Below, piece by piece: positions 42,784 through 51,548 of a stretch of 64,000 bases of DNA. Under the pieces are notes generated by a model, which ran no database searches, had not been told where the DNA came from, and saw only the letters and a program-made list of their open reading frames with translations. The stretch lies in NCBI GenBank assembly GCA_037478935.1, contig JBBFLR010000002.1:88604-152603 (forward strand), given 5' to 3'. The stretch comes from Candidatus Methanosuratincola sp. Lineage in GTDB: Archaea; Thermoproteota; Methanomethylicia; Methanomethylicales; Methanomethylicaceae. Position 1 is the stretch's first letter; every line of letters starts with the position of its first letter. Made by a program: the position numbers and the translations under genes.

Positions 42784-44511
42784 TCAACCCCGTACGATCT
42801 TCAGTACTGCGGGTATCAGGAAACACGCAGCAATGCAGATCCCCACCAGGTAAGCCCCGAACCCAAGCGAAACGACGCTCGCGCTGAGTGACGTGAGCGG
42901 GATCAAGTAGTAGTAGACCCAGCCGAAGGTGAAGAGCAGAGCCAAGCCGCCTAGCCATATCCGGGCAGCGAAGGCAAGCAGCGAACCATAGAGACCCAAC
43001 AAGAGCAGGGCGAAAGGTGCAAAGTGCAGCGCATACCTGTCCCAAAGCTGCAGAAGGCTCACGGATGTCCTCCCTGTGAATTCGATCCACGGTAGCGAGG
43101 TCGCGAAGGCTGCCACTGCCCATATCAAGAGACCGGCTATGAATAGGGACAACCCCATCGAATCCAGCTCAACACCGAGTACCTCTTCCCGCCAGTTGAT
43201 GAAGAGCACCAACACGACCGCAACCAGGAATATCACGGATATAACAAATACAGAAGGCACGACCGAAATCTGGTAGACAGGGCTCGTCGAAACCACTGTC
43301 CCGTTGGACTTGACCCCTATGAAATAGCTTACGGTAGTGGGGAATAAGGGCATTGGCAACAGGTCGCCTTTAGACAGGTCCTGTTCGTCCCAGAGCGACC
43401 CCGGCAACCCATCCCTGTAAAAGACGGAGACGTTTTCCGCATCAGGTACATTGACCCTTATCGACGTATAGAAGTTGACGGGCTCAGCGGTCGGGACAGG
43501 AGGGGACGGCAGCGTATCGCTTGACCCTTTCAGGTAGTGATCGAGCCAGATTACAGAGGACACAAGCCACCTTTCATCAGGCATCGCGTGTCCGGTATTC
43601 GGCGCAAGGTTGATTGCCTTCTCGCAAGGTATTACCGAATAAGTCTTGTTGACGGCCTCAAGGAAGAAGAACTCATCGTGGGTGCCGATAAGAAGGAGGG
43701 TGGGCACATTTAAGTTTGCAGCATATGCCCTGCAGTCGAAGTACTTTATCAGATCCATCCCGGCCTGCTCATTTAGCGTCATCTCCGGGGGGACTATGAA
43801 GTTGGCGAAACTGCCCCCCATCACTATCTCGTCGAAATACCCGCTCGCAACAACAGGTATAGCGGCTTTCACCCGGGCATCTGTCGCAGCCACCAGATAA
43901 GTCGCCACTCCGCCCATAGAGGCACCGGAGACAGCTACTGCGTCCGGGTTTACATAGGGAAGGCCCGAGATGACGGTGATCGCCCTCCTCGCTGCGATGA
44001 CGTTGTGGTAGTAGTACGCACTGTAGGGGCCGTCGCTAAAGTCCACGGTGTTCTCGGGAGAGGAGGTTGGTCCTGTGGATAGCCCGCAACCTGGCGAGTC
44101 CATGACCGCTACGACATAGCCATGAGAGGAAAGCACCCTCCCGTATGGGAGGAGCTGCAGATACGAGCCGCCAGTCCCGTGCATGAGCAGGACCGCCGGC
44201 AGATCCTCCCCGGGGGGCTTTAGGATCACAGCGTGTATCCTGATCATCGAGCCGTTGAAAATATGGCTGTTGAAGAACACGTCGTACTCTTCCAAAACAA
44301 CTTCGCCGACCGTCGAGTTACCGATATAGCTCAAATTTGCCTCCAACGGAGGGTAATCAGTTCCAGTATCCCAGAAGGTAGTGTTAAAAGTATCAACCAG
44401 GCTCTTGTGGGATGGACGCCATGTGTCGGAGGCGAGGAATGAAGAAAACAGGACGCCTAAGATTACAAGTAACAATACCTTAAGGACGACTGCCCTGCTC
44501 ATTGCAACCAT
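42784..44511 (-). CDS. Alpha/beta hydrolase fused to C-terminal membrane domain
   Basis: A signal/TM segment (VLKVLLLVILGVLFSSFLAS) precedes an extracytoplasmic hydrolase domain. The nucleophile elbow is VSGASMGGVATYLVA, with VLLMHGTGGSYLQLLPYG as oxyanion region and NTGHAMPDERW near the catalytic His. An Ig-like beta section then leads to five or so C-terminal helices from about residue 410 (VFVISVIFLVAVVLVLF onward). Homologues are secreted acetyl-xylan-esterase or dipeptidyl-peptidase-like enzymes. Substrate unknown. Diverges from the first Lrp-type regulator. Confidence 0.8.
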   Translation of the reverse strand: MVAMSRAVVLKVLLLVILGVLFSSFLASDTWRPSHKSLVDTFNTTFWDTGTDYPPLEANLSYIGNSTVGEVVLEEYDVFFNSHIFNGSMIRIHAVILKPPGEDLPAVLLMHGTGGSYLQLLPYGRVLSSHGYVVAVMDSPGCGLSTGPTSSPENTVDFSDGPYSAYYYHNVIAARRAITVISGLPYVNPDAVAVSGASMGGVATYLVAATDARVKAAIPVVASGYFDEIVMGGSFANFIVPPEMTLNEQAGMDLIKYFDCRAYAANLNVPTLLLIGTHDEFFFLEAVNKTYSVIPCEKAINLAPNTGHAMPDERWLVSSVIWLDHYLKGSSDTLPSPPVPTAEPVNFYTSIRVNVPDAENVSVFYRDGLPGSLWDEQDLSKGDLLPMPLFPTTVSYFIGVKSNGTVVSTSPVYQISVVPSVFVISVIFLVAVVLVLFINWREEVLGVELDSMGLSLFIAGLLIWAVAAFATSLPWIEFTGRTSVSLLQLWDRYALHFAPFALLLLGLYGSLLAFAARIWLGGLALLFTFGWVYYYLIPLTSLSASVVSLGFGAYLVGICIAACFLIPAVLKIVRG

Positions 44512-44589
44512 CTGCCAATAACTATTGCAACACTACTCTTTTAAGATTTAAATTGTATTGATCTCTTTGTCATAGTGAAGTGTTTAGCT

Positions 44590-45027
44590 ATGGATGAGAT
44601 CGACGTGAAAATACTAAAGCTGCTCCAAGAGGATTCGAGGATTTCATACATCGACTTATCTAGCAATGTGGGGATCTCCGAAACTGCGGTAAGGAGAAGG
44701 GTGAAGAAGCTCCAAGATGAGGGGATAATCACCAAATTCACCATCAAGATCGATCCTGAGAAGTTAGGAAAAGGAGTGACTGCATTTGTAGGGGTGGATG
44801 TAGGCGGGGAGATGGGACCTGTTGCTGGTTCAGAGCTCCTTAACGACCCGGCCATTTCCGAGCTCTACACTGTGACTGGAGATTTCGATTTGTTGATCAA
44901 GGTCACATGCAGGGACGTTAAGGAACTTGAGAGAGTGATAGAAAGGGTGCGCGGGATGGATTTCACCAAAACAACCAAGACGCACGTGGTCCTGAGGAAG
45001 CTTAAGGACGCGCCACTCGAGCCATAG
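44590..45027 (+). CDS. Lrp/AsnC-family transcription regulator (first of a pair)
   Basis: The N-terminal helix-turn-helix MDEIDVKILKLLQEDSR and LSSNVGISETAVRRRVKKL is followed by a RAM/ligand domain (TKFTIKIDPEKLGKGVTAF, LYTVTGDFDLLIKV). Such proteins form octamers and respond to amino acids. ATG 44590 fits the family start; a GTG at 44575 lies about 26 bases after a TATA-like TTTAAATT and could be a leaderless alternative. A second Lrp gene follows after 12 bases. Confidence 0.92.
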   Translation: MDEIDVKILKLLQEDSRISYIDLSSNVGISETAVRRRVKKLQDEGIITKFTIKIDPEKLGKGVTAFVGVDVGGEMGPVAGSELLNDPAISELYTVTGDFDLLIKVTCRDVKELERVIERVRGMDFTKTTKTHVVLRKLKDAPLEP

Positions 45028-45039
45028 GGAGGTGAAAGA

Positions 45040-45486
45040 ATGCTATATGATGAGACCGACCTTATGATACTCAGGGAGCTGCAAGAAGACGCGATGACAA
45101 GTTATAGGGACATCGCCGAGAAACTGAACCTTTCTGTCGGCACAGTCCATAACAGGATAAAGAGGCTGAAGGAAGCCGGGCTGATCAGGAGTTTCTCGGC
45201 CATCGTCGATGCTGAAAAGTTAGGCTACGGACTGACAGCAATAGTGCTCATGCAGGTCGAGGGGGAAAGGATAGTCGAGGTCGAGGAGAGACTGGCGACC
45301 TCCAAGTCGATCATCGCCGTCTACGACACGACAGGGGAGTTCGACATAATAGCAATTGGCAAGTTCAAGAACAGAGAGGACCTCAATACATTCATAAAAG
45401 AGGTGCTCAAGATCCAGTCGATCAAGAGGACGGTCACGAGCATTGCGCTCAACGTGGTCAAGGAGGATTTGAGGATCAGGTTCTAA
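45040..45486 (+). CDS. Lrp/AsnC-family transcription regulator (second of a pair)
   Basis: Same architecture as its upstream neighbour: LMILRELQEDAMTSYRDIAE, LNLSVGTVHNRIKRLKEAGL for the DNA-binding part, and IIAVYDTTGEFDIIAIG in the RAM domain. The ATG has GGAGGTGA upstream. Tandem Lrp genes may form heteromers or respond to different effectors. Its 3' end overlaps the convergent acyl-CoA synthetase gene by 11 bases. Confidence 0.92.
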   Translation: MLYDETDLMILRELQEDAMTSYRDIAEKLNLSVGTVHNRIKRLKEAGLIRSFSAIVDAEKLGYGLTAIVLMQVEGERIVEVEERLATSKSIIAVYDTTGEFDIIAIGKFKNREDLNTFIKEVLKIQSIKRTVTSIALNVVKEDLRIRF

Positions 45487-46876
45487 AGCCCTTTCTCCTC
45501 CTAAACTCGGAATACCTTACCATTGCAGAGGCCGCTTCGACTGCAGATGATGCGTTAGGAAAGACGGGGACCCCTGCTTTTATGAATGCGCGGGAGGCCG
45601 CGCTCTGGGACGGGCCCAGCAGATCGACAACGAAGAGCGGCTTATTTGTTGCACGGACGAGCTCCGAGATCTCTTTGGCAGCTCCGAGCTCCGATCTGAT
45701 TAAGCTCGGCATAGCTATTGAGCCGATAGTCCCGAAGCCCAAAAGGAACGCCATGTCAAACTCAGGCGACTTGAGGACAGCCTCGAGTATACGGGCGTAG
45801 CTGAAAGGGTCCGGGGACGCCACCATGTCTATAGGATTCCTCTTCGACCAGAACTCGGGAAGAACCGCGTCTGCAACCTCAAAAACCGCTTCAGGGAGCG
45901 GGGGCAGTACCATCCCACTCATCTCAATGGCATCAGCGCATTCTATCCCCCACCCCCCTCCAGTCGTAACCACGGCAGCAGATCGGCCTAGCGGCAGGGG
46001 TAGGCTTGAGAATGCGAAGGATATGCGGAAGAGTTCCCCGGGATCCCTCGCCCTGGTCACTGAGAACTGCCTGAATATGCCATCAATAATCCTGTCCTCA
46101 ACCGCCATTGCGCCCGTGTGGGACGAGGCGGCTGCAACGCCCGCAGAGGTCACCCCCACCTTCATAGCCACAACGGGCTTCCTCATAGTGCAGGAGGACA
46201 AGGAGGAGACGAGCGCCCGCCCATCCCGGACCGACTCCAAGTAAAGCGTGACCACCTGCGTGCTCTCGTCATCTCCAAAATACTCGAGAAGCTCTGGTGT
46301 GGAGAGGTCAGCCTCGTTTCCAATACTCACAAAATTGCTGAATCCAACCCCGTGCTCCTTTGCCCAAGCCAGGACGGTCGTGCCGACGGCGCCGCTCTGG
46401 GATACAAACGAGATGCCTCCCTTCGGTGGGACGAGGGAGGTGAATGTAGAGACGAGATCCGAGTAGGAGCTGTAAATCCCCATGCAGTTGGGACCTATAA
46501 TCCGGAGGGCCCGCGCCCTTGCCTCTTGGACCATCTTGCGCTCAAGCTCAGAACGGCCCGACTCCCCGAACCCGGCTGAGACTACTATTGCGAACTTCAC
46601 GCCCTTTTCCCCGCACTCGATTACCGCGTTATATGCCAAGCTACTGGGGAGGGCGATCACTGCCAAATCGATCCCCTCAGGCAGTTCACCCACGGATCTG
46701 TGGCACCTTACGCCTAGAACTTCATCCGCTCTAGGATTTACTGCATAGATCTTGCCGCCGAACCCCCCATTCAGGAGGTTACGGAGGAGGACATGCCCCC
46801 AAGCCTCAGGATCCCTAGAAGCCCCGACAATACAGACAGAGTGGGGAGAGAAAAGTCGTTCCAGAGAATGTCCCAT
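45476..46876 (-). CDS. ADP-forming acyl-CoA synthetase alpha subunit
   Basis: The CoA-binding domain starts at SVCIVGASRDPEAWGHVLLR. Two succinyl-CoA-ligase domains follow, with IIGPNCMGIYSSYSD, ISFVSQSGAVGTTVLAWAKE and AASSHTGAMAVEDRII, where the His is the phosphorylated residue. The 466 residues are alpha only; the ATP-grasp beta subunit is not adjacent and must be encoded elsewhere. The enzyme converts acyl-CoA, ADP and phosphate into acid and ATP in archaeal peptide or sugar fermentation, and could follow oxidative steps such as those of ferredoxin oxidoreductases. Confidence 0.92.
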   Translation of the reverse strand: MGHSLERLFSPHSVCIVGASRDPEAWGHVLLRNLLNGGFGGKIYAVNPRADEVLGVRCHRSVGELPEGIDLAVIALPSSLAYNAVIECGEKGVKFAIVVSAGFGESGRSELERKMVQEARARALRIIGPNCMGIYSSYSDLVSTFTSLVPPKGGISFVSQSGAVGTTVLAWAKEHGVGFSNFVSIGNEADLSTPELLEYFGDDESTQVVTLYLESVRDGRALVSSLSSCTMRKPVVAMKVGVTSAGVAAASSHTGAMAVEDRIIDGIFRQFSVTRARDPGELFRISFAFSSLPLPLGRSAAVVTTGGGWGIECADAIEMSGMVLPPLPEAVFEVADAVLPEFWSKRNPIDMVASPDPFSYARILEAVLKSPEFDMAFLLGFGTIGSIAMPSLIRSELGAAKEISELVRATNKPLFVVDLLGPSQSAASRAFIKAGVPVFPNASSAVEAASAMVRYSEFRRRKGFRT

Positions 46877-46918
46877 AGTTATATATCGGCATTAGAGGTA
46901 AAAAATAGATACTCTTTT

Positions 46919-47374
46919 TCATTTGCCGAGTAGGTGCCGGAGTACTTCGTATACCCTATTCGCAAAGTCCTTCCTCACAGCGGAGAGGTTCTCGACCTTC
47001 CTCAAAAACTTGATCGAGACGACCTTTGTCGCAGCATATTCTATAGTCACATCTTCCCTATAGGCATCCCGAAGGCATTCAATCAGAAGGTTAACTAGGT
47101 CATGTGCGAGGGTGTTGCGCCTGCGCTTCAGCTCAAATGAAAAGTCTTCCGCCTTCATCTCATCGAATATACGGATCTCGTTTACAGCTGCGTTAAGCGC
47201 AGGTAGGAGGAGATGCTCTAGCTCCCAGAGATCGATTGTCAGGCTAGCCCCCCGTTCCGGGGTGACTCCAGAGAGGATCTGGGATGACAGCCTCTCTGAG
47301 GCATCATACAGCACCTTCTCCAGTTCCAGACCCGATAGCGCCTCCCTGCGATCGTTGAACTGTGGCTTTGGCAA
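46919..47374 (-). CDS. Hypothetical helical protein
   Basis: From TTG 47374 (GGAGG seven bases upstream) the product has 151 residues; a frame to 47404 is longer. It is helical throughout, with LEKVLYDASERLSSQI, FSFELKRRRNTLAHDLVNLL and a C-terminal EVLRHLLGK. No motif is recognised. It diverges from a small winged-helix gene, and the pair flanks the NifB homologue region. Function unknown. Confidence 0.6.
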   Translation of the reverse strand: MPKPQFNDRREALSGLELEKVLYDASERLSSQILSGVTPERGASLTIDLWELEHLLLPALNAAVNEIRIFDEMKAEDFSFELKRRRNTLAHDLVNLLIECLRDAYREDVTIEYAATKVVSIKFLRKVENLSAVRKDFANRVYEVLRHLLGK

Positions 47375-47500
47375 AAATGAGCCTCCACATTTAAATGAGT
47401 GCAAGCAAACTGAAATATCTTTCTAGATCTGTACAACAAATGGCAAGTGTTATTAGTTCTCCATGTTCGTAATTCAGATCATAACAGAGGGGTAGCCACA

Positions 47501-47905
47501 TTGCCCAGGAGGATCGTCCCAAGAGCCAAGAGATCGGGCAGGATGTACTTCCACGCCTCCAAAGTCTCCAGCAACATGGGCCTGAAGGAGATTACTGAGA
47601 TAGTCTTCACAAATGCCGAGTCGTACAAGGAGATAGCCACCCTCATACTCGAATGGATAAAGGTCAAGAGCGACCGCGAAAACCGGGGGTACCCCAAGTG
47701 GGTTACGACCCAAGAGCTTTCGGATTACATCAACGAGAGGCTTAAAAAGCGGAGGAGGAGCGCGGCCTATGCCGTAATCAAGGACTACCTCATGCCGCTC
47801 GGAATACTCGAGTACAGGATCTCGGAATCTAAGTACGTCATAAGCAGGGATTTTGCGGGTGCGCTCAAGAGGCTCGCGGACGCATACACGAAATGGACCG
47901 CATAA
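47501..47905 (+). CDS. Small winged-helix-like protein upstream of nifB
   Basis: The TTG at 47501 has GAGGGG eight bases upstream, so the longer frame from 47447 is rejected. The 134-residue product opens with a basic stretch (PRRIVPRAKRSGRMYF). A helix-turn-helix-like region follows (WVTTQELSDYINERLKKRRR, SAAYAVIKDYLMPLGI), ending YVISRDFAGALKRL. It may be a regulator. Forty bases separate it from the NifB-like gene, with a TATA-like ATAATATATAAC between. Confidence 0.65.
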   Translation: MPRRIVPRAKRSGRMYFHASKVSSNMGLKEITEIVFTNAESYKEIATLILEWIKVKSDRENRGYPKWVTTQELSDYINERLKKRRRSAAYAVIKDYLMPLGILEYRISESKYVISRDFAGALKRLADAYTKWTA

Positions 47906-47945
47906 TATATAACGCTGTTATAACATAGGGTTAAGGGGGAAGCAG

Positions 47946-48830
47946 ATGTCGGACAGAGAGAACCCCAAGTGGGCAGGGATAGGCTCCAAGTTTGCCCACC
48001 TCACGGCAGCCCACCCTTGCTTTGGCGTGAAGGCTCACTTCACAGCCGCAAGAATACACCTCCCAATAGCGCCGAGGTGTAACATCCAGTGTAGATACTG
48101 CGTGAGGAAGCTCGACAAGTGTGAGCAGAAGCCAGGTGTTGCGGCATGCATAATGGACGACGAGACGGCATTCAAGAGGCTTGAAGCAGAGCTGAAGAGC
48201 AACCCAAACCTGAGGGTCGTCGGAATAGCCGGACCTGGGGATCCGCTCGAGAACGAGGCAACTTACAGGGTGCTCGAGCGGGTAAAGGAAAGCCACCCCG
48301 ATCTCATATTATGCCTCTCAACGAACGGTCTGCTGCTCGAGGATGTCGCATGGAAGCTGAAGGAGGCTGGTGTCAGTACCGTAACAGTCACGATAAATGC
48401 CGTTGACCCTTCAGTGGGATCAAAGATCTATGAGTGGGTGAGGTATAACGGGAAGAAGCTTGAAGGCACAGAGGGCGCGGAGCTGCTGATACGGAAGCAG
48501 TTTAAGGGGATCGAAGAGCTTGTGAAGAGAGGGATAGTCGTCAGGATAAACACAGTCCTGATACCGGGGGTCAACGATGACCAGATACCGCGCATCGCAG
48601 AGGAGGCCTCGAAGAGGGGCGCCAGCCTCATGAACATAATACCGCTCATACCGCAGCATGGCTTCAAGGACTATAGGAGGCCGACATGCGAGGAGCTCAA
48701 TGAGGCGAGGAGTGCCGCGGAAAAGTACCTCCCGCAATTCAGACTATGCCGGCAGTGCAGGGCAGACGCGGCAGGCATCCCTGGGAGGGAAAAGGGGGCC
48801 GGCACGACCTCGGAGTACTTTCACGGATGA
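47946..48830 (+). CDS. nifB: NifB-like radical SAM protein
   Basis: The NifB core is unmistakable: HPCFGVKAHFTAARIHLPIA and then the SAM cluster motif CNIQCRYCVRKLDKC. VGIAGPGDPLENEATY, LCLSTNGLLL and VTVTINAVDPSVGSKIY match the family. The C-terminal LCRQCRADAAGIPG supplies extra cluster cysteines. NifB fuses [4Fe-4S] pairs and inserts carbide to make the precursor of nitrogenase cofactor. The 294-residue protein has no NafY/NifX domain. No nifHDK, nifEN or vnf/anf gene is within the window. Confidence 0.93.
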   Translation: MSDRENPKWAGIGSKFAHLTAAHPCFGVKAHFTAARIHLPIAPRCNIQCRYCVRKLDKCEQKPGVAACIMDDETAFKRLEAELKSNPNLRVVGIAGPGDPLENEATYRVLERVKESHPDLILCLSTNGLLLEDVAWKLKEAGVSTVTVTINAVDPSVGSKIYEWVRYNGKKLEGTEGAELLIRKQFKGIEELVKRGIVVRINTVLIPGVNDDQIPRIAEEASKRGASLMNIIPLIPQHGFKDYRRPTCEELNEARSAAEKYLPQFRLCRQCRADAAGIPGREKGAGTTSEYFHG

Positions 48831-48834
48831 ATAT

Positions 48835-50343
48835 TCACTTGGTGTTTATCAGCGATCGTATGTCCTCTGCCCGCATGAACCGGTCCCTGCCGTGGTGCCT
48901 GACCCTCATGGAAAAGCTCTTTGGCACAATAATCGAAGTCGACTGGGAGATCGGAACCTCGACATGGACTTCTTGCGTGCTGCTCAGGGGCCTGTGTTCA
49001 AGATCAACAATCTCACCCACCGAGGGTATGATTATTTCACCAGTGTGTTGCTTGACCGACTCTGCGAGGGCGTTGAGGCTCTCCTCGTCGCCATGGACTA
49101 GCACGAGTCTCTCGGGCTTGATCCTAGATATATAGTTGCACAGCTCGTTGTGCATAGCATGGGCAGATATATCAAAGTGGGCCACCTTGCAGCGGACATC
49201 GACTTCCTTCGACTCCTTCGATATCATGTCACGGAGGGTAAAGTTCCTGACACCTGACATGAGCTGGTGGCCAGTAGTCCCTTCCTCCATATGACCGCAC
49301 AGGGCAATCAAATTCTTCTCGCCCGGCGCCATCTTTATCATATGCCAGACGCTCCATCCACCTCTCAGCATCCCGGATGGTGCAAGCACTATGCACGCAC
49401 AGTCCCTCTCGTAGAGGCGTTTCCTTTCAGTAATGCTCTTGAAGGTTCGGAGGGCCTCCCACCGGAACGGGTTGATGTTGTTGAATAGATAGGCGCGCCT
49501 GACCTTGTCGTCCATGTAGATCAGGAACTGCTCATATATCCTGAGCGTCTCAATTGCCATGCCTTCCAAGTAGACCTCTACGTTCGGGATTTTGTTCCAG
49601 CTGTCCTTTAGAATCTTTAGGATCTCCTGCGCCTTCCCCACAGAGAATGTCGGGATCAGGATCTTCCCGCCGGACTCTATCGTCGACCTCACGGATTCGA
49701 TGAAGTCCTTGCTCGTCTCCTCCCTGCTCTTTCTGTTCTTCCCACCATAGGTTCCCTCGCATATCAGCACGTCTGGGTAGACCAAGTCCTCAGTGCGCCA
49801 GTACCTGAGGTGGTTGGATGAGGTCCCCAGGTCTCCCGAGTATACGAGTCTGAATCCCCTGTACATTATCTCAGTCATCGTTGACCCCAGTATGTGCCCC
49901 GCATTGTGGAAGTTCACGCTTATCGAGTCGAGCTTGAAGACCTCGTGGTAGGTCGTCGGGACCGCAAGCTTGTTCAGCACCTGATGCATCTCCTTGGAGG
50001 ACCATAAGCGATCCTCCCTAGCCCACTCCCTTTCCATTATTGACAGCTCATCCTGCCAGAGGAGCTTGACGAGCGCAAGCGTGGGTAGGGTCATGAACAC
50101 CTTGCCCTTGAAGCCGCTCCTCACCAGCGCAGGTATTGCTCCGGTGTGATCAAGGTGCGCATGGGAAACGAATAAAGCGTCCAAATTCCCTATGTCAGTC
50201 CCCGAAAAATCCGGCAACGCATTTGGCCCTGTTGCAGCAGGGTCTATACCGCAGTCGAGGAGAAAGTGGTGGTTATTCACGTCTAGGCGTATGCACGAGC
50301 GTCCTACCTCGCGTCCTGCTCCTAGCAGCCTCAGCTGGGGCAT
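48835..50343 (-). CDS. Archaeal beta-CASP ribonuclease (aCPSF2-type)
   Basis: The metallo-beta-lactamase motifs are LFVSHAHLDHTGAIPAL, FHNAGHILGSTMTEI and LVYSGDLGTSSNHLRYW. The beta-CASP domain holds ICEGTYGGKNRKSREE, ILIPTFSVGKAQEIL and a C-terminal KVAHFDISAHA with LVHGDEESL. There are no N-terminal KH domains, which separates it from aCPSF1. The family performs endo- and 5'-3' exonucleolytic RNA processing. ATG 50343 has GAGG nine bases upstream. It ends 4 bases after the convergent nifB stop. Confidence 0.9.
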   Translation of the reverse strand: MPQLRLLGAGREVGRSCIRLDVNNHHFLLDCGIDPAATGPNALPDFSGTDIGNLDALFVSHAHLDHTGAIPALVRSGFKGKVFMTLPTLALVKLLWQDELSIMEREWAREDRLWSSKEMHQVLNKLAVPTTYHEVFKLDSISVNFHNAGHILGSTMTEIMYRGFRLVYSGDLGTSSNHLRYWRTEDLVYPDVLICEGTYGGKNRKSREETSKDFIESVRSTIESGGKILIPTFSVGKAQEILKILKDSWNKIPNVEVYLEGMAIETLRIYEQFLIYMDDKVRRAYLFNNINPFRWEALRTFKSITERKRLYERDCACIVLAPSGMLRGGWSVWHMIKMAPGEKNLIALCGHMEEGTTGHQLMSGVRNFTLRDMISKESKEVDVRCKVAHFDISAHAMHNELCNYISRIKPERLVLVHGDEESLNALAESVKQHTGEIIIPSVGEIVDLEHRPLSSTQEVHVEVPISQSTSIIVPKSFSMRVRHHGRDRFMRAEDIRSLINTK

Positions 50344-50449
50344 CACGAGAAACCTCAATATCCGATAATGGTTGTATTTCAATCTTTTTAAAGATTTTTA
50401 TCTAAAAATCCTGAGGCGCACCCTTCGCTGAAGGAACGTAAGCATAAAT

Positions 50450-50833
50450 ATGCCCTCACGGATACCCTTTTTGAAGCGAAATAAGGGGGATCGTAAAAGA
50501 TTGTCAGCAGTTCCAATCGAAATAACAGACGAGGATTTTGATGGTTTCATTGACGGGAACGCGATTGCTGTTGTGGAGTTCTGGGATCCCTGGTGCAGCA
50601 TCTGCAGCGAGATGGCGCCGGTGTACGAAGAGCTGGCGAGGAAGTACGCAGGCAAGGCGGCTTTTGCAAAGCTTAACATGAGGGAGAACAGGAAGAAGCC
50701 GGATGATTATGAAGTCTATGTCACGCCTACATTCATCTTCTTCAGGAACGGCAGGGAAGTCCACAGACTGGGGGGGCTGATGGAGCCGGAGAAGCTCGAG
50801 GAAGACATTAAAGAACGGCTGCTCGGTCGATGA
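50450..50833 (+). CDS. Thioredoxin-fold protein
   Basis: The redox motif is WDPWCSICSEMAPVYEEL, that is C-S-I-C, in a standard thioredoxin fold ending YEVYVTPTFIFFRNG with the cis-Pro. The N-terminus (PSRIPFLKRNKGDRKR) is basic and extended by about 25 residues. It may reduce protein disulfides. It heads a rightward run with the phosphoglycolate phosphatase, Trm9-like and Elp3 genes. Confidence 0.88.
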   Translation: MPSRIPFLKRNKGDRKRLSAVPIEITDEDFDGFIDGNAIAVVEFWDPWCSICSEMAPVYEELARKYAGKAAFAKLNMRENRKKPDDYEVYVTPTFIFFRNGREVHRLGGLMEPEKLEEDIKERLLGR

Positions 50834-50852
50834 ACGGAGATAGTGGCTTAAG

Positions 50853-51545
50853 ATGATAAGGGCTGTTGCCACCGATGTGGACGGGACGATCACAGACGAC
50901 AACTCGATAATTGAGATCGAGGCGATTGAGGCGATAAGAAAGCTTGAGGGGAGGGGGATAAGGGTCATCCTCTGCTCGGGCAACGCGCTCTGCATACTGA
51001 AGGCCCTCTCTAGGTACATCGGTTGCAATGGACCGACGGTAGCAGAGAATGGGGGCGTCGTTGAATATAGAGGGAAGATAAAGATCCTTGGCGAGAGGGG
51101 GCTCGGCAGGAAGGCGGTTGATCACCTCAAGGCAGTATACGGTGACGTGATAAGGGAAGCCTGGTCAAACCCTCATAGGTACGTGGATGCCGCGATAATG
51201 AGAACGATCGATTACTCAAAAGTTGTGTCGGAGGTTAACAAATTCGAAGGGATCAAGGTAATTGACAGCGGGTTCGCATACCACATTCTTGACAAGAGGG
51301 TCGACAAGGGCATCGGTCTCCTCGAGGCACTCAAGTGGGCAGGGATCAGCAGGGAAGAGGTGGCAGGTGTGGGGGACAGCTCGACTGACGCGGAGCTGCT
51401 TCGCGCCGCAAGGGTTAGGTGCGTCGTCGCCAACGGGGACGAGTCGATCAAGAAGGAAGCCGACTACGTATCCAAGTCCCCATTCGGGAAAGGGTTCGCC
51501 GAGATAACAGATGCTATCCTTTCAGGAAAGATCGGGATCCCCTGA
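50853..51545 (+). CDS. pgp: Archaeal phosphoglycolate phosphatase-type HAD hydrolase
   Basis: HAD motif I is VATDVDGTITDDNS; motif II lies in VILCSGNALCI; motif IV is GVGDSSTDAELLRAA. The C2-type cap between them (LGERGLGRKAVDHLK onward) and a length of 230 match the TA0175-like phosphoglycolate phosphatase group. Substrate is inferred from family only. The next gene begins 3 bases after its stop. Confidence 0.87.
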   Translation: MIRAVATDVDGTITDDNSIIEIEAIEAIRKLEGRGIRVILCSGNALCILKALSRYIGCNGPTVAENGGVVEYRGKIKILGERGLGRKAVDHLKAVYGDVIREAWSNPHRYVDAAIMRTIDYSKVVSEVNKFEGIKVIDSGFAYHILDKRVDKGIGLLEALKWAGISREEVAGVGDSSTDAELLRAARVRCVVANGDESIKKEADYVSKSPFGKGFAEITDAILSGKIGIP

Positions 51546-51548
51546 AGG

